Positions 7,058 through 10,519 of a stretch of 10,519 nucleotides of DNA are shown here, piece by piece. Each line of letters opens with the position of its first letter. The first letter of the stretch is position 1. A program made the translations under genes and the position numbers. The notes beneath the pieces were generated by a model. That model was not told where the DNA came from. It ran no database searches and saw only the letters and a list, made by a program, of their open reading frames with translations. The stretch is from assembly GCA_022565015.1 (NCBI GenBank), contig JADFKI010000113.1, positions 1-10,519 on the forward strand, in the 5' to 3' direction. This stretch comes from Chloroflexota bacterium. Its GTDB lineage: Bacteria > Chloroflexota > Dehalococcoidia > Lucifugimonadales > JADFKI01.

Positions 7058-7840
7058 TTATCCGTGAAAGTTGGGCTCTCGCTTCTCTCTGAAGGCGATG
7101 AGCGCCTCTTTGTGGGCGTCGGAACGCTGGGCCTGGCCGAATATCTCCCTCTCGCGCCTCAGGACCCAGCCGACGTCCCGCTCCATGTAGTTCTCGTGCA
7201 CCAGGCGTTTCACACGCTCCAGGTGCCAGGCGGGATTTGCCGCGATCTCCTGGGCCAGCTTCACGGCTTCGTCCACGAGCGACTCCGCAGGGTAGACGTG
7301 ATTGACGAGCCCCATCCTTTCAGCCTCGTCGGCGAGGACGAACTTGCCCGTGAGCATCAGCTCCAGGGCGTTACCCATGCCGACCATGTTCGTGAGGTAG
7401 TGAGTGCTGGCCATCTCAGGCGTCAGCCCAATACGCACGAAGCGGAAGGAAATGCGCGCGCCCTCGGCCGCCACACGCAGGTCGCAGGGCAGAGTGAAGG
7501 TGATGCCCAGACCGACGGCCGCGCCGTTGATGGCGCAGATGATCGGCTTCGACGCTCGCACGAGGTCGACCCACTCCGTCTCCGAGGGATAGGCCGACGT
7601 TTCCGCCGCGTCTCCCCGGACCACGTCCTCGAACCTGCCGATGTCCGCGCCGGAGCAGAAGCCTCGTCCGGCGCCGGTAATGACGATGGCACCCACGGCG
7701 TCGTCGGCGTTCCAGGCTGAGATCGCCCTACGGAGCTCGCGGTTCATGACGTTGCTCATGGCGTTGAGCTTGTCGGGCTGGTTGAGGGTCAGCAGGCCGA
7801 CCCTGCCCCTGGTCTCCGTGAGTATCTGCTCGTAGGTCAT
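7058..7840 (-). CDS. Crotonase-fold enoyl-CoA hydratase/isomerase family protein
   Basis: Member of the enoyl-CoA hydratase/isomerase superfamily acting on an acyl-CoA in the cytoplasm. The 260-residue length is typical. The CoA/oxyanion segments are clear: GRGFCSGADI (58-67) and INGAAVGLGI (104-113). By alignment to rat enoyl-CoA hydratase, the two catalytic glutamates are absent: the Glu144 position is Thr114 and the Glu164 position is Phe134. A glutamate instead sits at 142 in GLTPEMAS, the place where ECI2/PECI-type delta3-delta2-enoyl-CoA isomerases carry their base, so an isomerase or another reaction is likelier than hydration. I chose the ATG at 7840 because GAGGA (7850-7846) lies five bases upstream; the open frame runs back to 7972 but that extension has no crotonase character. 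Stop TAA. Confidence 0.88.
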   Translation of the reverse strand: MTYEQILTETRGRVGLLTLNQPDKLNAMSNVMNRELRRAISAWNADDAVGAIVITGAGRGFCSGADIGRFEDVVRGDAAETSAYPSETEWVDLVRASKPIICAINGAAVGLGITFTLPCDLRVAAEGARISFRFVRIGLTPEMASTHYLTNMVGMGNALELMLTGKFVLADEAERMGLVNHVYPAESLVDEAVKLAQEIAANPAWHLERVKRLVHENYMERDVGWVLRREREIFGQAQRSDAHKEALIAFREKREPNFHG

Positions 7841-8001
7841 GTCATTCCTCGGAAGGGCACCATCAGGCTGAAAAGAATCACTTGTACAGGTCGAAAGTTG
7901 ACCGTTGAATGATACCACAGGCCCTGGCCGAAGCCTCGTATCCTTGTATGAGATGCCGTCAGCGGTTAGCATGTCTTGCCATCAGGTAGTTGGAGCTAGA
8001 G
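7841..8001. promoter_or_regulatory. Divergent intergenic region
   Basis: This 161-bp gap must hold the start signals of both the crotonase gene (minus) and the enolase-superfamily gene (plus). A small dyad, GGTC-N7-GACC, lies around 7889-7903. TTGTAC-N17-TTGAAT on the plus strand (about 7883-7911) is a poor promoter match. I see no convincing operator. Confidence 0.3.
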
Positions 8002-9051
8002 ATGAGGATAACGGACGTCAAGGCGGTCTATCCCAATTACAGGCATGTCGTGCCGTCGTGGCGTACGCACTTCTGGCAGATAGTCGTGCGCGTGGAGACG
8101 GATGCGGGCGTTGTGGGTCTAGGGTATGGAGGTGGGGGCGTGGCTTCGGTGGAGATCGTCAACCGGCACTTCCGCGAGCTCATCGTGGGGAGAAGGGTCG
8201 ATTCAGTCCTGGATATAGAAGGCATCTGGGACGCGCTTTACGACGCATCGCTGCCCTACGGTCGCAAGGGGCTCGCCATAATGGCGCTGAGCGGAATCGA
8301 CCTTGCCCTCTATGACCTGCTTGGCAAGGCGGAGGGAATTCCCGTTTACGCCCTGTGTGGCGGCCTTAAGAAGCAAAGGGCGTTCGCCTACGCGACCGGC
8401 CAGAACTCGGAGCTGTACCGCGAGAAGGGCTTCATGGCCACGAAATTTGCCCATCGCTGGACGGGAGACGAGGCCGACTATGAGGATGCCGTCAATCGGG
8501 CGAATAGGGCTAGAGAGCTGTACGGTGCCGACGCCATGATCATGGTCGACTGCTACATGTCGTGGGACGGCGAAGTTACGCTGGAAATGTCGCGCCGTCT
8601 CGCCGAGTTCAACCTGTTTTGGTTCGAGGACGTTCTTAACCCGGACGACCTCGAAGGACAGGCGGCGCTACGGGACAAGGTGAAGCCGACGCTTATCGCC
8701 GGGGGCGAGCACGAGTTTTCGCACCATGGGTTCCGAGACATCGCTTCGGCGGGAGCGCTGGGCGTGTGGCAGCCCGATCTGACCTGGTGCGGCGGCATAA
8801 CGGCGGGCCTGCGCATTCTCGATATCGCGCGCCGGCACGACATACCCGTGTCGCCGCATAGAGGGGGAGAGGTCTGGGGCCTGCACCTGATCGTCGGCAG
8901 CGACTGCATGGACCTGGCAGAGGTCCACAACGACCAGATCGTCGCCGAGCGTGACGAGCTCTGGCTGAACGCGCCCAAAGCCGTGGACGGCTACATCGCG
9001 CCGTCGGACGCTCCCGGCTTCGGCGTCACGCTGAACGAGGCGATGCTGTAG
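8002..9051 (+). CDS. Mandelate racemase/enolase-superfamily sugar-acid dehydratase
   Basis: Predicted Mg-dependent dehydratase of an aldonic acid, most like L-rhamnonate dehydratase in motif layout. The 349-residue protein has the N-terminal capping domain (about 1-115) and the TIM barrel. Metal ligands are Asp183 (MVDCYM), Glu209 (WFEDVL) and Glu236 (GGEHEFS), and the catalytic His is probably His286 (SPHRGGE), paired with Asp259 (WQPDLTW). The DCYM, GEHE, QPD-TW-GGIT and PH-GG segments match the rhamnonate dehydratase subgroup, while the usual KxK of mandelate racemase is not seen. I chose ATG at 8002, with GGAG (7992-7995) six bases upstream, over an in-frame TTG at 7990. Stop TAG. It is transcribed away from the crotonase gene. 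The exact substrate cannot be told from sequence; enolase-superfamily members are often misassigned. Confidence 0.88.
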   Translation: MRITDVKAVYPNYRHVVPSWRTHFWQIVVRVETDAGVVGLGYGGGGVASVEIVNRHFRELIVGRRVDSVLDIEGIWDALYDASLPYGRKGLAIMALSGIDLALYDLLGKAEGIPVYALCGGLKKQRAFAYATGQNSELYREKGFMATKFAHRWTGDEADYEDAVNRANRARELYGADAMIMVDCYMSWDGEVTLEMSRRLAEFNLFWFEDVLNPDDLEGQAALRDKVKPTLIAGGEHEFSHHGFRDIASAGALGVWQPDLTWCGGITAGLRILDIARRHDIPVSPHRGGEVWGLHLIVGSDCMDLAEVHNDQIVAERDELWLNAPKAVDGYIAPSDAPGFGVTLNEAML

Positions 9052-9121
9052 TGGCCACCAGTGAATCAAGACGCATCGTATCGGTTCCACGCAGAATATC
9101 GTATATCCGAGACCTGTGCTT

Positions 9122-9126
9122 GGAGG
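9122..9126 (+). promoter_or_regulatory. Ribosome binding site of the broken phosphoribosyltransferase
   Basis: A perfect GGAGG lies five bases before the ATG at 9132. It decides the start of the interrupted gene, because that ATG is in frame with the conserved phosphoribosyltransferase sequence but is followed four codons later by TAA. Confidence 0.7.
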
Positions 9127-9131
9127 CAAAC

Positions 9132-9743
9132 ATGGATTTTCTTTAATACAATCAGTACATAAACTGGCGCAGTAGGCCAGGGGTAAAGAAGCCGGACCTC
9201 ACGACTCTGTTCAGAAATATGGATGTACTGAGCAATTTGATAGATGACCTGGCGGACCCCTTCATGGACCGCGATATTGATGTCGTTATTGGTCCTGAGT
9301 CGCTGGGGTTCGCGCTCGGATGCGCTGTAGCTTACAAAATAGGCGCCGGATTTGTTCCGGCTAGAAAAGGAGGCCGTCTGCCATCGAAAAGAAAATTCAT
9401 AATGCGGACCTCCTTCGTAGATTACACAGGCGAACCCTAAGAATTCGAACTTGGCAGGAACGTGCTTGCCAAAGATGCGCGCGTTCTCGTAGTAGACGAT
9501 TGGATAGACACGGGCGAGCAAATGAGAGGATTGATAAAGCTGGTAAGACGGCAGTCCGCGGCGGTCGTTGGAATCTCCTGCCTTGCGGTCTATATGACCA
9601 GAGGAATGAAAGCACTGTCCAGAAATCTCGAACTTCACGCAATCATGCCTTACGACGATGAAGATGCTGTAAGGGCAATATTGCGAGACAATCAAGAAAA
9701 GGACCAGTCGCTGCTTTATCAGGCCTACCACAGATTTGAGTAA
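9132..9743 (+). pseudogene. Phosphoribosyltransferase-like gene with two in-frame TAA stops
   Basis: A type I phosphoribosyltransferase of the adenine phosphoribosyltransferase-like kind, which would join a purine base to PRPP. From the ATG at 9132 one frame runs 203 codons to a TAA at 9741. Visible landmarks are PGVKKPDLTTLF (16-27), VVIGPESLGFALG (about 50-62), GFVPARKGGRLP and the PRPP-binding loop VLVVDDWIDTGEQ (118-130). The frame is broken only by TAA at codon 5 (9144-9146) and codon 103 (9438-9440); there is no frameshift. Homologues usually have Lys after the Pro at the second site, so a one-base change from AAA is plausible. Internal starts (ATG 9219, GTG 9462) give separate pieces of 73 and 93 residues. 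The stretch looks more AT-rich than its neighbours, with AGA and ATA codons, suggesting transfer. Other genes here end in TAA, so recoding is unlikely. Confidence 0.8.
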
Positions 9744-9813
9744 ATGGAGAGGTCCTCCCCCAGGCGCGGGAAGAAGGTTTCGATGGGGGTGTAAGGTGGC
9801 CCCCTCCCTCTAG
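9744..9813. repeat. Palindromic intergenic repeat, decayed copy 2
   Basis: CTCCCCCAGGCGCGGGA at 9755-9771 matches 6961-6978 of copy 1 except for one missing base, and GATGGGGGT recurs at 9782-9790. The rest is shortened and diverged. It abuts the transposase remnant that begins near 9814. Confidence 0.5.
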
Positions 9814-10110
9814 CAGCCTCCCGCTCGTCGGTACCATTCGTCGCTGCGCTCCTATCCTGGCCAGGCATCCGCTCCAGAGTACGAGGTCGGCGTCACGGTG
9901 CGACGAGTGCGTACCAACGGAGAGATCAAATGGAAAAGGGACAAAATCTACCTGAGCGAGGCTCTCAGGGGGGAGCCCGTAGGGTTGTCGCCACAGGACG
10001 AACGTTATTGGAATATCCGCTTTGGACCTTTGGTCATAGGTCTCTTGGATGATCATACGCATAGCGTCCAACGTACCCCTATAAAAGTGTTACCAATGTA
10101 CCCGGTCTAA
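9814..10110 (+). pseudogene. C-terminal remnant of an IS481-type transposase
   Basis: Only the end of an integrase-core (DDE) transposase remains. Reading the frame through 9814-10110 gives PPARRYHSSLRSYPG, then VRRVRTNGEIKW and LSEALRGEPVGL, then RFGPLVIGLLDD, ending LPMYPV and TAA. This is the typical tail of IS481-family transposases, after the catalytic domain. The catalytic residues and left end are missing, so it cannot move itself. The frame begins right after a TAG at 9811-9813, where the decayed repeat ends. A GTG at 9898 could start a 70-residue peptide, but I see no ribosome site and treat it as debris. Family assignment is from recall of conserved tail motifs and is fairly, not fully, sure. 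Confidence 0.72.
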
Positions 10111-10130
10111 GTGTCACCCATGTGCCCGGT
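10087..10130 (+). repeat. Tandem subterminal repeats of the IS remnant
   Basis: GTGTTACCAATGTACCCGGT (10087-10106) and GTGTCACCCATGTGCCCGGT (10111-10130) match at 17 of 20 positions with a 24-base period. The first overlaps the last codons of the transposase frame, including its stop. Such TTACC-ATGT-CCCGG units are the expected end of this kind of IS, so 10130 or a few bases on marks its right boundary. Confidence 0.6.
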
Positions 10131-10152
10131 TGCACAATGAGGGTGATTCGTC

Positions 10153-10262
10153 GTCCCCTCTCTCTAACTCCCTCCTCAGACTCCTTGAATTGATCGGCCT
10201 GAGGCGGCCGGAGTCCGATTCATCGGACCGCGTGGGGAGGGAGGACACTCCAGAGAGTTATT
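10153..10262. repeat. Palindromic intergenic repeat, copy 3, split by insert
   Basis: The left part CCCCTCTCTCTAACTC (10155-10170) and the right part GGGAGGGAGGACA (about 10236-10247) correspond to the two sides of copy 1, but about 55 GC-rich bases (10177-10231) lie between them. The insert carries GACTCC (10179-10184) and GGAGTC (10210-10215) as an inverted pair, and CGGCC-N6-GGCCG type self-complementarity at 10195-10210. It ends about ten bases from the mannonate dehydratase stop. Confidence 0.5.
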
Positions 10263-10274
10263 CTCGCTCCCGAT

Positions 10275-10519
10275 TCACACCGCCGCGATGATGGCCTTGA
10301 TGTAGCCGTAGGTATAGGCGAAGCCCACCATCTTGCCGTTGTCGCCCGACATCTGCGGCACGTGGTCGGGCATGAGCATGTAAGGGTAGTCGACCTCCTT
10401 ATATACCCGCGCCGCTTTGAGCATGTCCACGTCCCCGTCGTCGATATACGTCTCCGTGAAATTCAGGAACCCGCCGACGATGTTGCGGAAGTGGACGTTG
10501 AAGATCTTCTTGCGCTCTC
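10275..10519 (-). CDS. uxuA: Mannonate dehydratase-like protein, C-terminal part
   Basis: The last 80 residues of a TIM-barrel enzyme of the D-mannonate dehydratase family, which removes water from D-mannonate to give 2-keto-3-deoxygluconate in hexuronate breakdown. The rest lies beyond the window edge. Visible motifs are NVHFRN (fragment residues 7-12), GDVDM (28-32) and MPDHVP (49-54), matching the metal- and substrate-binding end of UxuA. The stop is TGA (10277-10275), followed by the palindromic repeat. It converges with the sugar-acid dehydratase at 8002-9051 across the accessory stretch. UxuA proper is likely, but a paralogue acting on another sugar acid cannot be excluded from the C-terminus alone. 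Confidence 0.8.
   Translation of the reverse strand, partial: ERKKIFNVHFRNIVGGFLNFTETYIDDGDVDMLKAARVYKEVDYPYMLMPDHVPQMSGDNGKMVGFAYTYGYIKAIIAAV

Noticed and set aside
7841..7972. N-terminal extension of the crotonase to 7972
   Set aside because: The extra 44 residues have no crotonase similarity, while GAGGA lies correctly before the ATG at 7840.
7990..8001. TTG start of the enolase-superfamily gene
   Set aside because: GGAG at 7992-7995 would fall inside the coding sequence and is ideally placed for the ATG at 8002.
9132..9743. Reassigned TAA codon explaining the two stops
   Set aside because: dnaJ, the crotonase gene and this gene itself end naturally at TAA, so general reassignment is not credible.
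9643..10071. Minus-strand open frame of 142 codons across the transposase remnant
   Set aside because: It overlaps the phosphoribosyltransferase end, a repeat and the transposase tail on the other strand, with no recognisable domain.
6946..10262. CRISPR array from the repeated palindromes
   Set aside because: The copies are irregularly spaced, diverged, and separated by genes; no uniform repeats or spacers and no cas genes.

Overview
The window looks like chromosomal DNA of a moderately GC-rich bacterium. My best guess is a member of the Chloroflexota, possibly the Dehalococcoidia/SAR202 side. The grounds are indirect: a secreted lipoprotein with a long Pro/Thr spacer, an enolase-superfamily sugar-acid dehydratase next to fatty-acyl-CoA and amidotransferase genes, and short palindromic repeats between genes. 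No rRNA or other marker fixes the taxon, so this is an inference.

Layout. Positions 1-276 hold no gene but contain a palindromic repeat that appears to be interrupted by a short insert. Then come minus-strand genes, each apparently its own transcription unit: dnaJ (277-1428) with a clear sigma70-type promoter and a leader hairpin, an M28 metallopeptidase lipoprotein (1707-3200), and gyrA (3434-5944) followed by a very strong hairpin at 3332-3366. Next, also on the minus strand, are a class I glutamine amidotransferase of the PuuD/peptidase C26 type (6205-6912) and a crotonase-fold protein (7058-7840), separated by another repeat. A divergent gene on the plus strand (8002-9051) encodes a mandelate racemase/enolase-superfamily dehydratase closest in motif layout to L-rhamnonate dehydratase.

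The right end is a worn accessory stretch. A phosphoribosyltransferase gene (9132-9743) has an excellent ribosome binding site and an unbroken reading frame except for two in-frame TAA codons. It is followed by a decayed palindromic repeat, the 3' remnant of an IS481-type transposase with its terminal repeats, and a third repeat copy split by a GC-rich insert. The window ends in the C-terminus of a mannonate dehydratase-like gene (10275-10519, minus strand, cut by the window edge).

Functionally, dnaJ and gyrA are housekeeping. The two dehydratases flanking the accessory stretch point to catabolism of sugar acids, and the crotonase and amidotransferase to general carbon and nitrogen catabolism. 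I see no defence locus, CRISPR array, prophage or biosynthetic cluster. The most unusual items are the doubly interrupted phosphoribosyltransferase and the repeats that seem to carry similar small inserts.
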